From NCBI GenBank assembly GCA_927349885.1, contig OV651814.1, positions 50,770,433 to 50,834,432 on the forward strand: a stretch of 64,000 bases of DNA. The letters run 5' to 3'. Source of the DNA: Psylliodes chrysocephalus (taxonomy: Eukaryota; Arthropoda; Insecta; Coleoptera; Chrysomelidae). The notes under the pieces were generated by a model that saw only the letters and a program-made list of their open reading frames with translations, ran no database searches and was not told the DNA's origin. Below, piece by piece: positions 44,482-56,063 of the stretch. Numbering within the stretch: position 1 is the stretch's first letter; each line of letters opens with the position of its first letter. Position numbers and translations under genes: made by a program.

Positions 44482-46021
44482 TGATATATCACTGAATGGA
44501 CAACGTATTTTTTATATTGCAAGAAGTGTAACAGTCAATAGGGATTACGTCATCAGGTGGAAATAATTATAAAATTTTTCATATCAATAAGGAAAAACTT
44601 CTTCGAGAAGGACGTTTACTACTTGTATAGACATTAATTTGTGTAGCTAGGATATAAGTAACACGCTGCATTAATTTAACTCATTAAATAATTAAATTAA
44701 ATCTATATGGGATCACCAAAAACTTGTATATTATATCATAAAGGAAACTTGATAATTTTGATAATTTTAATAATTTTATATATAAATTTAAGAAAATGAA
44801 CGAAATAATATTTTTAAGGTTTATTAAAGAATGTTAAAATGTGACAAATGAATACTTAATTTAGAAATAAAACAAAACCAATCATGGAACGATAAAAACA
44901 CATGGCTAAAACACTCTCCATTTATGCTCTGTATCAAATGGGTATTTTCTTTTATTATCCTATGTCTGCTATTATTGCGAAGAACTAGTTTTAGCTGCAG
45001 ACTCAGTAACATTCTTTAATAAGAATTGTGTTTATAATTATATAAATAAACTTTATTTCGCTTTGGAGAAGTACACCACGGACTTCCAGGTGGAAATGTT
45101 AGCCATAACTTCCTGAGTATAGAAAAATCTTTTAAGAAAATACTTAAATTGTGATTTATGCTTTAGTCACACAGTCAAAACAGATTTGTACACACACTGA
45201 CTTCTTTCGGAATCACTTCGCGAGCCGTTTTGGACTGCCTAAATCCTCTTTCAGGATTGTGTACATACCTTTTCCTAAATTTATATTTCGTCACGTGCAT
45301 CAGACACTTGCCATCCTATTCTCAACCTTAATTTTGTGGCAATTTTATTGAAAGGTAAAGATTAAACTCACTCCACCAACTAGAGTTGCCAGGAGTTGAA
45401 TTGTTTATATCAACATACATTATTCTGATTTTATATTATTTATCAATATAAATGTCAATATTCAACTCTACAATTTATTTATTTTATCGATTGAATTCTC
45501 ATAACCTACAAGCAACTCATAGGCATCGTTCATATATGTACGATGCCATGGGTACATAATGACTTTACGGGACACGGAGAAACATATTAATTTTCCAGAA
45601 GGGGATCGAGTAACCGTTTTACAGCGCTGAACTTTCGTAAATACTCGTCACAATATATTGATCAGAGATATATTTTTGGAAGAATGGTCTAATCAGAATG
45701 GGATACGTCCAAGATAATAATTAAGGGCTATTAAAGTAAACTTAGGTCATCAATAAAAACATTAAAAATAAATAATATCAGAGTGGCTAAAAACTGTCTC
45801 ATGTTAAAGAAGACCGACTACTTGTGTGCAGGTTTTTTGACATCGCAGGATGTTAGAGATGCCTAATAGAAACAGTGCTAACCTTGCCCACGGTCCGTGG
45901 ACTGAAACGGTGGCCTCGTCAGGTTGCTAGGGACGGGGTTGTAACCTTACAAAATGGAAAATCGAAATGACAGAAAATACTGTGCCTGCAGTTCATGCAT
46001 TAATTTTTTTTAAATATAATA
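44482..46021. other. Intergenic, nothing recognised
   Basis: A GC-richer patch lies at about 45880-45950 (CCCACGGTCCGTGG palindrome near 45887). No coding motif found. Confidence 0.35.
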
Positions 46022-46093
46022 TTTTATTATTATTTAGTGGTGTTTATATTTTTATTTTTGGAGTATTTTCCATAGTTTTTAAAATATTGATAT

Positions 46094-46230
46094 GACATTC
46101 GGACGCCAATCATAGGGACTGAACATAAACTGAAATTAAAAGCTAATGGTAAGATTTTAGAATAATATTCTGCAATTATCATTCACAATTAAATTAATTA
46201 CAGCTTTGTCCACCTTACATTTAAAAGTAG
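46094..46230 (+). pseudogene. THAP-domain fragment, C-terminal half, with intron
   Basis: The plus strand reads DIRTPIIGTEHKLKLKAN, a donor G|GTAAG (GT at 46149), an acceptor TTACAG ending at 46203, and ALSTLHLK, which corresponds to the AVPTL(N/H)L end of a THAP domain. The intron is 55 bp. No N-terminal C2CH cysteines are present on this arm. Confidence 0.55.
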
Positions 46231-46363
46231 ATGAAATGGTTTCAAGTTGAAGGACTTTATTAAAAGAACGTAAACTATTGAAAAAAAAAGGGTTTGCTAC
46301 AGGAAGTTTTTAGTAAAAATGAGATAAAAATCATTTTAAAGAAGAAAATAAGGGCCTGTTGGA

Positions 46364-46592
46364 GCTTCGAAATACAACCGCAAAGTTGACGTTTTCCACG
46401 ACCTGACAGCTTTGTCGCTCGCCGAGAGGCTAACTTGACAGCTTGTTGCTCACCTAATTTAAATCAGATATAATATTTCTTTTTAATAAATGATTCTGAA
46501 GTTATTTGTACGTAGTTTGACGTTTTTTTGTTTTATTATCCAAGTTAACATTGACTTTGAATATCAACTCCGTTTTTCATGATTAATAATCT
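46364..46592. repeat. Dispersed repeat shared with 51259-51466, copy 1
   Basis: Starts TTCGAAATACAACCGCAAAG and includes TTGTACGTAGTTTGACG and ATTATCCAAGTTAACATTGA, all repeated in direct orientation at 51259-51466. It overlaps the 3' side of the minus-strand THAP fragment, so the repeat is probably part of that element's body. Confidence 0.7.
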
Positions 46593-46795
46593 GCTTTTAA
46601 ATTTAGGGTGGACAAAGCTGCAATTAATTTGACAATTAACCTTTAATTTCAGTTTAGGTGCAGTCCCTATGATTCGCGTTCGAATGTCATCTATAAAATC
46701 CTCTTTCTTAAAATGAACACTGCATATTTTCATTGTTTTAACATTGCTCTGATCATTTCTAAAACATTGCATCCATATGTTTTCTAAATGATCGC
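46585..46795 (-). pseudogene. THAP-domain fragment, most of the domain
   Basis: The minus strand reads LENIWMQCFRNDQ, NVKTMKICSVHFKKEDFIDD and IRTRIIGTAPKLKLKVN, then a residual intron tail ending TTGCAG and ALSTLNLK. The order W, C-x-x-H (CSVHF), F and the terminal AVPTL-like block is diagnostic of THAP. The first CxxC pair is missing. The intron seen in the plus copy has lost its 5' half here. Confidence 0.65.
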
Positions 46796-47112
46796 TTTTT
46801 GAGGAAGAAAAAAATAATATCCTTCATTAGTTTTCAAATTATTTCAGTGTATAAACAAAAAATGGTCCGAGTTAGGCTCGGAGGTCCTACCCTAACCCAA
46901 AATGGTTAAAATAAACTAAATAAACCATTCACACAATAATATTTCTCTTTATATTTCAAATAAAAAGTAGGTAATTCATTTGAAATTTTATAAAAACCAT
47001 TACATGATTTGTTCTTGCTTTTTTTTAGCTAGTCTATCAGAAATTCAACCTACCGATATTACAAAAACTCCTAACACTAGAAAATATAAACACCACTAAA
47101 TAACAATAAAAA

Positions 47113-47400
47113 TAAAACTAATGTACGAACCTAAGTAGAATATTTTCTGTCAACACGCTTTTTCATTCGGTGACGTCACTCTGTCCTTGGTAATGGGGAT
47201 GAGATCACCGTAGTGGTTTGGAAACGTGAACCTTGCCAAGGAGTAACGGTTTATTTTGATTATCAACCAAAGACATGTACAATTGATTGCAGGGCCTGGG
47301 GTTTAATGCATGGGTAGTACAAGATGGCGTGCTCGGCTTCCTATTTCTATTAAATTCATTACCATTGTGGTCAATAATTGATTTATAAAAAAGTTTGCAG
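47113..47400. other. Spacer, nothing recognised
   Basis: The minus-strand 71-codon frame at 47205-47420 runs into the MITE at 47401 and has no motif. Confidence 0.35.
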
Positions 47401-47580
47401 CAGTGGCGGCTTGAGACCAAAATATTGGGGGAGCACAGAATATAGATCTCAGTGCAAATTTAGGCAATAAACTTTCTGTGTTTATAATATACCTTCCTAA
47501 ATTTTTTTTATCTAAATCTGTACTGAGATCTATGTTCTGTTATTGTAAACCTCCAATATTTTGGTGACCAGCCGCCACTG
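47401..47580. mobile_element. hAT-type MITE, 180 bp
   Basis: CAGTGGCGGCTTGAGACCAA from 47401 and, inward from 47580, CAGTGGCGGCTGGTCACCAA are inverted, and both continue into AATATTGG; inner words ATAGATCTCAGT/ACTGAGATCTAT extend the fold. The CAG start and 8-bp flanks GTTTGCAG/CTTTAAAG (5 of 8 alike) suggest hAT mobilisation. Confidence 0.75.
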
Positions 47581-48685
47581 CTTTAAAGAAGGTACCTTGT
47601 CATAAAAGCACGGAAATTTCTTCGGAAACCTTTAATCCAATATCCTGTTTCCTGGATTAACAACTTCAGGTGTGAAACAAGAGTGTTATTTTGTAACTGC
47701 CGGGAAAATAAATGATATTCGGGAAGAACGAGTGACTGTTCTCTTCGGGAAACCCGGAAAACTACTTTCCGCTGTGGTGTGATTATTTTTTTTCACATTA
47801 AGTAAACATCCTCTAATAAAAGAAACAGAATATAAAATTTTATTTTAGTCAAAACATTAACAATGTTTGAGTGGCAGCTGCAAATACTACCATTGTTTAG
47901 ATAAACTTTCAATATGGTGTCTCGAATAGGAAAAACGTTACAGTATCAAGTAGTCGCCATTTTCTTGGGTATTCCTACTATTACTAGTAAATAAATAGAT
48001 GCCCTTATTGTTGTGTCTCCAGTTCTATTTATACCGCTTCCGTAAAACCATTATTTTATCTTACTTGTACCAAAAATGTAAATTGTCGTATACAAATAGT
48101 TTAGCGCTTAGCTCGAGATCCTACGATATAAAGTTGAAAATATTTTAGTTCGTACACAACGGTATATCACTGTCTAGACCTCTAGACTAATTGTCTCTGA
48201 GTAATAGAATAGTAGCGGAAGCCTTTATCTCTCGATTATTCTTTTTAAATAATTTAGGTGAGTGTATGAAGGCGTTGTCGGATTGTACCCAAGGTTGTAC
48301 ATATTCGTTCCTTCATTAATAACTAAGAAATATTTTAAAGAGGGGGCACTAGCAGTAATTATTTTCTTAAATTCAATATCGTCTTCGTTAATTGTTAATG
48401 GCCTATATAGTTTTGTAAAACTTTTTTAATAATAATTTTTAATCATATTTGACGTGTGAAAACAATAATTATTTTACTAAATTTATGACCATAGTACTTG
48501 GAACTCGTAATGAAAAAGGAGACATTTATAAAAATGTTGGTAGTTTTTAACTAAATCTTTATATGAATATTTTATATAATGACTTCTAAGACTTTTCGCT
48601 ATAACTATATTATAGATTTTGTTATTTGGCTGTAAAACTTTTTGTAGAAAAAAAAAAAAATGAGAAAAGTGATAAATATGATTTA
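47581..48685. other. Intergenic, nothing recognised
   Basis: AT-rich, no coding motif; an A-run lies at about 48647-48660. Confidence 0.4.
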
Positions 48686-48689
48686 TTAT

Positions 48690-49146
48690 TTTATGACAGC
48701 GATAATAAAAAATGCTTTAAAGACAAAACTAATAGCGTGTGAGCTCCTCGCCGAACTTCGACGTCGAGGCATACTTGCAATAAAATTTGGAATTAATTAT
48801 TTTCCTAGCTGTTTCCATTTATCCATGAGAACGTCCTCGAGATGTTGTCTTAAGGGGCTGATCGATCAAGCGCTTTCCAAGTGTATCCTAAAACCGGGTC
48901 ACCTCTCTGGCATAACTTGAATATTGTGGGCACTAAGACACTTTTGTACTATCATGGCAAAGTGCGGACTCGCATTATCATGTTAAAAGATACATTCTGG
49001 ACTCATATTTTCAGCGAATGGTACAATATGTGGCTCAATTATTTCGTTGATGTACTTCTGTGCAGTTATCGATCCTAGCCGCACAACTACAAGTGCGGTC
49101 ATTTAAAGTTATCTCACCCCTAATCATAATTGAGCCACCTCCAAAT
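48690..49146 (-). pseudogene. Tc1/mariner-like transposase, C-terminal part (split gene)
   Basis: The minus strand reads GGGSIMIRGEITLNDRT near 49140-49095, GSITAQKYINEIIEPHIVPF near 49075-49015, HDNASPHFAMIVQKCLSAHN near 48990-48930 (second catalytic D in DNA-S-PH), then a decayed third block and LEDVLMDKWKQLGK followed by LIPNFIASMPRRRSS, the usual C-terminal PQ..I.SMPRR ending. The rest of the gene resumes at 50311 beyond the LINE. The plus frames at 48660-49078 are antisense shadows. Confidence 0.75.
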
Positions 49147-50310
49147 GTCTGCCTTTCTTGAACTGTGCAATCCAAAAAGCGCTCCCAAAGACTCGGCTGG
49201 AGCCATTCGACAGCTCAACGGTATTAAAAGGATACCTGTGTTCAACGGGAGCCATGAGAATGATTTCAACAGCAGCTCTAGAAATCATGCTAAACCTAAT
49301 ACCACTACATATATTCATTCATGGCGAAGCCATGTCTGTTACACACAGACTGCACAAAGGTCCATCACCCATCATGAGGAGTTTGCATGGACGTAACTAC
49401 AGTGAGATATTTAAAGATTTGAAGTACGACCAAATAATGGGAATGCCTTCAGATGAAATGCACCAAAGTATAGCTTTAAGAAGCAATATAAAGTATACCA
49501 GACAGGGAATCGTGGACGCAGAATTCACCTGGTATACAGACGGCTCCAAAACCCATGAAGTTTCAGGAGTAGGTATATATAGTACCAAGCCTAAAACAAG
49601 AACCTCACAGAGCTTAGGCAAACATGTGACAGTATTCCAGGCAGAATTAGCAGCAATACAACCCTGCACAAAAAGGTATTAAGACATAAGGTAAATGGAA
49701 AAACCATTGTGTGGGACTGTTTGGAAGTCCTAACAAAGCTAGGACCAGACCACAGAGGATATAAGAGCAACGAAGAGGCTGATTTACTAGCTCGAGAAAG
49801 AGCCTTAATGGCTCATATTGGTTCAAGACCCTTCTGTGATGTCACAAAGACAGCTATCAGAACATGCACAAAGCAGTGGATGTTTAAAAAAACTCAGGAG
49901 TTATGGAAAAATTCACCAGGACAGAGACAGGCCAAGGAGTTCTTAAAAGGACCATCGCCTAAACTCACCGAGCATCTAGTAAGCCATAATAGGAAAAATA
50001 CTAGAGTACTAGTAGGTCTATTAACAAGGCATTGTAGACTTAGCAAACATATGTATAATATCGGCCTGACAGAAGAGACATTAAGCCGATTTTGTCAGGA
50101 TGAGGAGGAAATGCAGTACACGCACTGTGCTACTGCAAAAGACTGAGATTCCTTACAATTGGAGAAGAAAGACCAAGGGCAACTAGCTAAGCTGAGGAAC
50201 TACTTCTTAGTCTATGGAATCTACTTAAAGGATATCCACAACAGATCTAAAAGGTCGAGGTGAGGGAGGCCACATGGCCCACAGTCGTAATTAAATATAA
50301 TCTAATCTAA
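49147..50310 (+). pseudogene. 5'-truncated RNase H LINE inserted in the Tc1 gene
   Basis: The plus strand reads ALEIMLNLIPLHIFIHGEAM near 49285-49340, then RNase H with FTWYTDGSKT near 49530 and VFQAELAAI near 49635. About 60-70 codons are then missing (the TDSQAA block) before GYKSNEEADLLARERALM near 49760 and GLLTRHCRLSKHMYNIGLTE near 50010. The terminal Cys/His motif is frameshifted near 50115. The 3' tail ends ATCTAATCTAA at 50310. Its clade matches the LINE at 11050-12724. Stops at 49680 and 50144 and the deletion make it inactive. Confidence 0.8.
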
Positions 50311-50700
50311 ACATCACATTACTTCATTGTTCTATGGTCCAATTAATGTGTTCTTCTACAAACAAGTGCCTGGATCTATGATGTATAGGACTCAAAGAAT
50401 GTACTATAGCTGGTCTTCTTGCATTCATCCTACGTTCGTGAAGTCGATTACGTACAGTTAGAGTACTTACTCTTCTATTAGTCGCTTCTACCAACTCATT
50501 TGGTACTATTTGGGTGTTTGAGAAGTACTTCGACGTTCCCTAACTACTCAAAGTTTAAAGTCGATCTTCTCTAGTTGTAGTCGCCCTTCGAAGTAGATAA
50601 GGTTGTCTATTAACAATTTGATAAATTTCGTCTTATCCAGGCTCTATTTATCCCAGCACAACTAAGATTTAACAGTTCTGCAACATGCCGACAGAAGTTC
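50311..50700 (-). pseudogene. Tc1-like transposase, N-terminal part (split gene)
   Basis: Read from about 50700 down: a decayed first helix-turn-helix, RATTTREDR near 50585, then VPNELVEATNRRVSTLTVRN, RLHERRMNARRPAIVHSLSP and HLFVEEHINWTIEQ up to 50311. This is the paired-like DNA-binding region plus the H.NWT..QW that precedes the first catalytic block. About 45 residues, including the first D, are missing at the junction with 49146, so the LINE insertion was accompanied by a deletion. Confidence 0.75.
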
Positions 50701-51258
50701 AAAAACCGAATAAATGTGTGATTCCAAATGTACCATGTTTTGCTTTTTCATCGAATAGAAGAAGAAGAAGAAGATAAACGACGATAACAACATTTTTCAT
50801 TTTTTTATTTATGAAAACTATTTGTGTTTATACATTTTTAAGTTTCTACTAAATTCAGTAAAGAAATTGTACTAAATTAAATTAAATCTTTTTCGTTTTG
50901 ATTAGTGTATTTATGTGGAATTGATTCTCTTGACTTTATATTAACTTAATACTCTCGAGGTTTTTCCTTAATGAAAAGGGAATATGGTGAGTTTAGAAAA
51001 CTTTTTGTATTTTTTTACCTTGCTATCTTTCTTGTCTTTGTCAACGTTTTACTTTTTAACAAGTTCGTTAACTTTGTGCTATTAAAAAAAACTATATTTA
51101 AACTATTTGGAGCAAGAACTATCCTTTTATGTTGAAAGAATTATCCTTTCACGACTCTTACTTTGACAATGACTAATCTGAAAAGATTTGAAACATTCGA
51201 AAAACGCTTGCTAAGGATAATGAAGTAAAATGTTGTATCCAAAGTAGGATTTTGCGCT
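50701..51258. other. Intergenic with a GAA microsatellite
   Basis: AGAAGAAGAAGAAGAAGA lies at about 50758-50776. The remaining sequence is AT-rich and no gene was found. Confidence 0.4.
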
Positions 51259-51466
51259 TCGAAATACAACCGCAAAGTTGACATTTTCCGCTCGCCGAGT
51301 GGAAAACTTGACAGCTTTGTTGATCGCCTAATTTAAATTAGATAAAATATAATATTTATTTTTAATAAAAGATTTTTAAGTCATTTGTACGTAGTTTGAT
51401 GTTTTTTGTTTTATTATCCAAGTTAACATTGACTTTAAAATATTAACTCCTTTTTTCATGAATAAC
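51259..51466. repeat. Dispersed repeat shared with 46364-46592, copy 2
   Basis: Direct copy with several small deletions. The first 45 bp can fold (GTTGACATTTTCC...GGAAAACTTGAC). No THAP coding is found next to this copy, so it is a truncated member. Confidence 0.7.
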
Positions 51467-52667
51467 GTAGACATAGGCAACAATATTATACACTACTTAC
51501 AACAAATTTTAAATTTTTATATCTATTTCTTAAAATAATGTGATCGTAGAAAAAATCTTGTGTGCATTTTGAGTGAAAAGTTCGTTGCCGCTTTCGAGAG
51601 GTTGCAGCGCTCGCTACGCGTCGCTCGTCTCAAGCCGCAAAGTATCACTTTTCGCTCTTAATACACAAATAGCTATTTCGGGATTTAACTATAATTTCAG
51701 TTTCGCAAAGACCAATCTATAGGATATATTATAGGATTGTGTTTGCTTCGTACTTACAACATTGAAGAAAGAACTTGAATGATGAAAACTGGACTAGCCA
51801 ATAAAACGTGAAATAACTTTTACGAAGATTGATAAGACGTTGTTACAATACATTTGATGTTTTAAAAGAGTCTCTCTCGTATGAAGGGAAAAAATGTCTC
51901 GGTTTATACGTTACTGGAAAAAGCGCAATTGGATAACGTTTATCAAAAATTGAAGCAAATTAAATTAGCACGACCGCCGGTCTTACATCATGATGAGTCA
52001 TAAACAGTTATTCATGTATGGAATTGGCGATTTTAAATGCATTGGAAGTTTAGAGCATTTACGACTAGAGTTGTCATTCAATTTACATTGTTATGTATAA
52101 AGGGAGTTCTGATTGGGGGGAAGAGTATAGACACACCAAGTTAAGAAACGTACCGTTTGAAAGGGTTCCTATTTAATAAAATGTTTAACATTTATATGCA
52201 CTTCAATATCACAATCATGTATTAATCTAGATAAGGATTAATTCATTCTCGTGATTTAGAGAAACAATTTATTAGCTTTTTTATTTTTTATGCTAAGCTT
52301 TCGTTATACTTTGTATTACTGATCAGACATTTAGGATTAAAAACTTTATAAGATTGTTTTTTTATTTCAATGATTTTTACTGTTATAGGTATTGAATCAG
52401 TATTGATTATCGGAATTAAAACAGCACAATATTTTGAACATTTGTTGTGAATTTTCGAACAGAGCTTTGAAACTTATACCTACCTACTTAGTCATCTTGA
52501 TCACTAAAGGCAGGCAGCTAATGCGAGCGAAACTAAGTTAAGTGAAGATAAGTTTTCTACAAATCAGCTACTACACTTTTGAATGGAAGCAAAAATATTA
52601 TTTTCGACTAGTATTACGGTACATCATTAATATTACGTATTTTAATAAAATACAACTATTTTATAAT
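51467..52667. other. Intergenic, nothing recognised
   Basis: A GC-richer patch at about 51585-51660 (GCGCTCGCTACGCGTCGCTC) stands out but has no partner in the window. No coding motif was found. Confidence 0.35.
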
Positions 52668-52985
52668 GTAATGCGAGCCATTTTCGACCAGTTCGGTCAT
52701 GTTCTAACGCCTTAAGTTCATCTCTGCCTTATTTGGGTCTTTTACGCCCTCTACTTTTCCCGTTACCAAGAATATTCAATGAAACAAAGTCATCGATTTT
52801 GGTGGTGTCGCCAATTCTTTCGAAAAATGTCTAGACCACTCTAGAATAGCCACGTTTGTATATAAATAAGACTGTTAGCCATTTGAGGAGAGTTCAAGTT
52901 TAAAATTCGATGTGATATAAATTAGTATATGATATTATAAAACAAATTAGCATATTAGTGTAAGTAAATAAATTAAATAATTAAA
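52668..52985 (+). mobile_element. Gypsy-like LTR, plus orientation
   Basis: Begins TGTAATGCGAGCCATTTTCG, the same LTR start as at 16721 (minus) and 15488. A TATA-like TTTGTATATAAATAAG lies at 52856-52871, and an A/T-rich tail follows to about 52985. No primer-binding site or gag follows; a LINE fragment abuts it. It is probably a solo or truncated LTR. Confidence 0.55.
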
Positions 52986-52989
52986 CGAT

Positions 52990-53341
52990 AGGTGACAGGG
53001 TAAGACTAGATCTAACCCATCTACCATAAACAGGTGGGCCAGGGGGCCAGGATGGTCTCTTACATACTCCTGACATGACGGGACTAGAAAATATCTTGAA
53101 ATGGACAGAGGGTGTAACACTCATGAACTGGAGAGATACCTGAGATTAACGTAACATGTTGAGTTCGCACATAAGAATCCCTGTCCAGATCCGAGAATGG
53201 AGTAGGAACAACCTACGCATTCTCACGGCACTGATGACAGGACATTGTCTAGGTAACCACATTAGAAGGGTAGGTCTGCAACATAATTGCTATGAGATTC
53301 AAAAATGTACAACAAACATGAGGAACATCCTGCCAATTTAA
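52990..53341 (+). pseudogene. 3' fragment of an RNase H LINE
   Basis: The frame at 53156-53341 contains REWSRNNLRILTALMTGHCL followed by GNHIRRVGL, the same block as LRLVTGILTGHCQVRKHLHI in the LINE at 11050-12724. Upstream text from 52990 is probably the decayed end of the RNase H region. The Cys/His ending is absent. Confidence 0.6.
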
Positions 53342-54117
53342 AAATAATTATGGTAGATGTTGGAAATCAATACCAAAATTAATATTAAATAAAAGTACTT
53401 AATTATGTGAATGAAAACAAGAAGTTACTATTGAAGAAGTGATATAATACAAGTGAAACTAAGTGATAAAGTTTGTGATTATAGAAAAAAGGAAAAACGC
53501 ACACAACTATTATTTTAGAACCACTCATTTTTCTCATCTTTTATGCGGTTAAATTCCTTGAGCGCCGAAGTCGAAAATAGATGGAATCATAAAACAGGGG
53601 AATCAATGTTGTCCCCTCCTCGGGTCATATATCATATCGAATTAACTTAGGACCCTCTTCTGACTACTCACGAGCGTTTTCCCAAGATGATGTGTTACGT
53701 ACTTCTCATTCCCGATTCAGTTTTTATTGAGTATCTAAATTGCGGAGGGTCTCGCTATTTATAGCAGTGGCGTCTAAAAGTAAGCGCATTTCTTGGATAG
53801 TTTCTCCGCTCTCTGTGTTTCACTTGTAAGGAGTACTTCCTGTAAGGCTATTATATTATCATTTTAAAATTTATAATTCTTTTCGATGGACTAGAATTGT
53901 GTTTTTGGTTTATTTCATTTTTTTTTTTTAGATTTTTAATAGGTAATAAATAATAATAAAATCATGATACTGCAGATGGTCATTGATCAGGTTACCCTAC
54001 TATAACCTACTCAAATCAATAAACTACTAAACCGAGATGATGAGATTAGAAAGACACCTTTCACACTCACGAGTCTGTTAGAGTGGGTGACTATTGTATA
54101 GTTTGAAAGGAAAAGGA
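53342..54117. other. Intergenic, nothing recognised
   Basis: AT-rich with no motif; it separates the LINE fragment from the opposed LTR. Confidence 0.35.
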
Positions 54118-54131
54118 TCTAACCAAACGAT

Positions 54132-54612
54132 GGTTTTATTTAAAAATATTTTATTTATTTAAAAACAATTTATAAATTATTTACACTACGTTCTAATTAA
54201 TTTATTTAATACTCAAGCATTATTTATATTTCTAATTTATTTAACATATTTACGTATACTAATTTATATCACATTTACTTTATCGATGTTCTCACTCCTA
54301 TGACTCGATTTCGACTAAGGGGCTATAACTGCAAACGTATATTTATATATTTGGCGGAGACGTTCCCGAAACATCCACCAAATTCTTCGACTGTTTATTT
54401 GCTATTGTAGCGCTCTTACCATTTACTCGAATTTTCTCCTATAAAGATTCTAGTACATTCCCGAATGAATGCTTCATACCCGCTATCTGTGAGCATAGGC
54501 GACCCTATAGTTTGGCAAAGGGGGCTTTATTCCTGGTTTTAAGGACAAGTGGGATCGTAAAATGGACCAAACAAGGTAGAACAAAGTTGAAAATGGCCCA
54601 CATTAGACTATT
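54132..54612 (-). mobile_element. Gypsy-like LTR, minus orientation
   Basis: On the minus strand it starts near 54612 (CTAATGTGGGCCATTTTCAA), contains CCCACTTGTCCTTAAAACCA and GGTCGCCTATGC also found in the LTR at 16275-16721 (there GGGCGCCTATTC), and a TATA-like AAATATATAAATATAC near 54344-54329. It faces the LTR at 52668-52985. No internal coding region is attached. Confidence 0.6.
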
Positions 54613-54643
54613 CTGTAATCTAATAAAAAATAAAACAATCAAC

Positions 54644-54884
54644 TTATTGTCGGCCTAAGATGCAAATGGCCTAACTTCTAAAATTTAAATTTTTCAGGAA
54701 AGACAAAAAATCTTTCAAACCTAACCTTAATGTAAAGGGGTTATACAAAATGAAATATGTAATTTTTGGCGCTAATATTTATAATAAGCATGGTAAGTGA
54801 TTTCGAATCGACAGTATAGATCTTTAGCAGGTAGCCAATAAAACGTAGTAGAGTTATGCCATTTGCATCTTAGGCAGACGATAA
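54644..54884. mobile_element. MITE with TTATYGTC ends, 241 bp
   Basis: TTATTGTCGGCCTAAGATGC from 54644 and, inward from 54884, TTATCGTCTGCCTAAGATGC are inverted and continue into AAATGGC for a total of 32 bp with three mismatches. No coding sequence. Ends resemble those at 25839 and 61577. Confidence 0.8.
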
Positions 54885-56063
54885 ATTGCTGAATCGTGGC
54901 GAAAGGTATTTCAAATTAAGGAAAACAACCATTATTTTGAATAAAAAATATTAATTTTCTAAATAATCTACATATAAATCAAAGACAAAATGGTTCAGTA
55001 CCATTTTCTCTTCCGTATGTTAACCGATTTTCTTTTTCTAAATTTTTTTAGTAGCTATTGACGAGCTATAGTGTTATCAATAAAAAAATTTGGAAATAGT
55101 TTTTTTTCCAAACCTTTAATATACGAAATCCATTGATCCACAATTATTAATGACTAATTAAATTAGCCTAAAGCGAGCATGAACACCCTTTAATTTCGAA
55201 CCAACATGGGCAATATTAAATGGACTAAATGGATTAAAGATTAAATGGATAGAGGATCGTGAAAATAAAAAAAAACCTTTCTTCCCCACTCCTCCAACTT
55301 CCTCCTCTCTTTCACTGCCACGCTTAAATATGGTAATATAGTAATACCAGGGCCGTAGGCCACGTCTGAAACGATTTTAAACCGCTCAACTCCCCAACAA
55401 ATTTAATTACAATAAACATTGAAAACATTAAGTAGTGATAAAGATAAAAAAAGCAATAACATATACACAGAACTCAAAAGAAAAGAAAGATAAATTTAAT
55501 TGATTTATTTTTATAATTGAAATGTTGTGAGTTGAATTTAAGATAAAACGTGATCATAATAATTTATATTCAATGCCGAAAACAACAAACGTTACAGCTT
55601 TACTAATTTCAAAAACTAAAGCTGAGCCTAGAAATAAACGCCATTCAAGTATTTCTAAGATCTATTATTTTAAACTTTTAAAATAGTTTATTAAGGGCTT
55701 TTATAATTTTGAATTGTTTTTAATGTTTCAGGTAATTGGTTTTATATTTTTTTGGAGGAAGGTAGGAATAGGATCGTTGATCGAGTGGATAACTTACTTG
55801 TGTTCTATTACGAAATTGATAGAAGTAATAAATTAAGTTTGTATTAAAAAGGTTATTTTGACTTTCGGCAACAAGAATCTTAAAAATATGGCACCCTATT
55901 CATTTAATGGCACACTGCTCAACAGGAAATTCCAATTACAGATTAGGAAATTCTGACAAAAATAATTAAGAAAACATAAGTAAGAATAGGTAAACACTAA
56001 ACAGACTCTGAAACTTCAAGCTTAATGCTATATACACTACAATTAAATATATCTATGGTATTA
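54885..56063. other. Intergenic, nothing recognised
   Basis: Includes a pyrimidine-rich patch at about 55277-55315 and AT-rich remainder. No gene was found. Confidence 0.4.

Larger units (their letters stand above)
46022..47112. mobile_element. Fold-back element with two opposed THAP fragments
   Basis: The outer ends are inverted: ATTATTTAGTGGTGTTTATA on the left (from about 46028) and the same word on the minus strand near 47105-47086. Inside, a THAP-domain fragment on plus (46094-46230) and a longer one on minus (46585-46795) face each other. THAP domains are the DNA-binding domain of P-element transposases and their relatives, so a P-like origin is plausible. The left arm is shorter, so one arm has a deletion. 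Confidence 0.55.
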
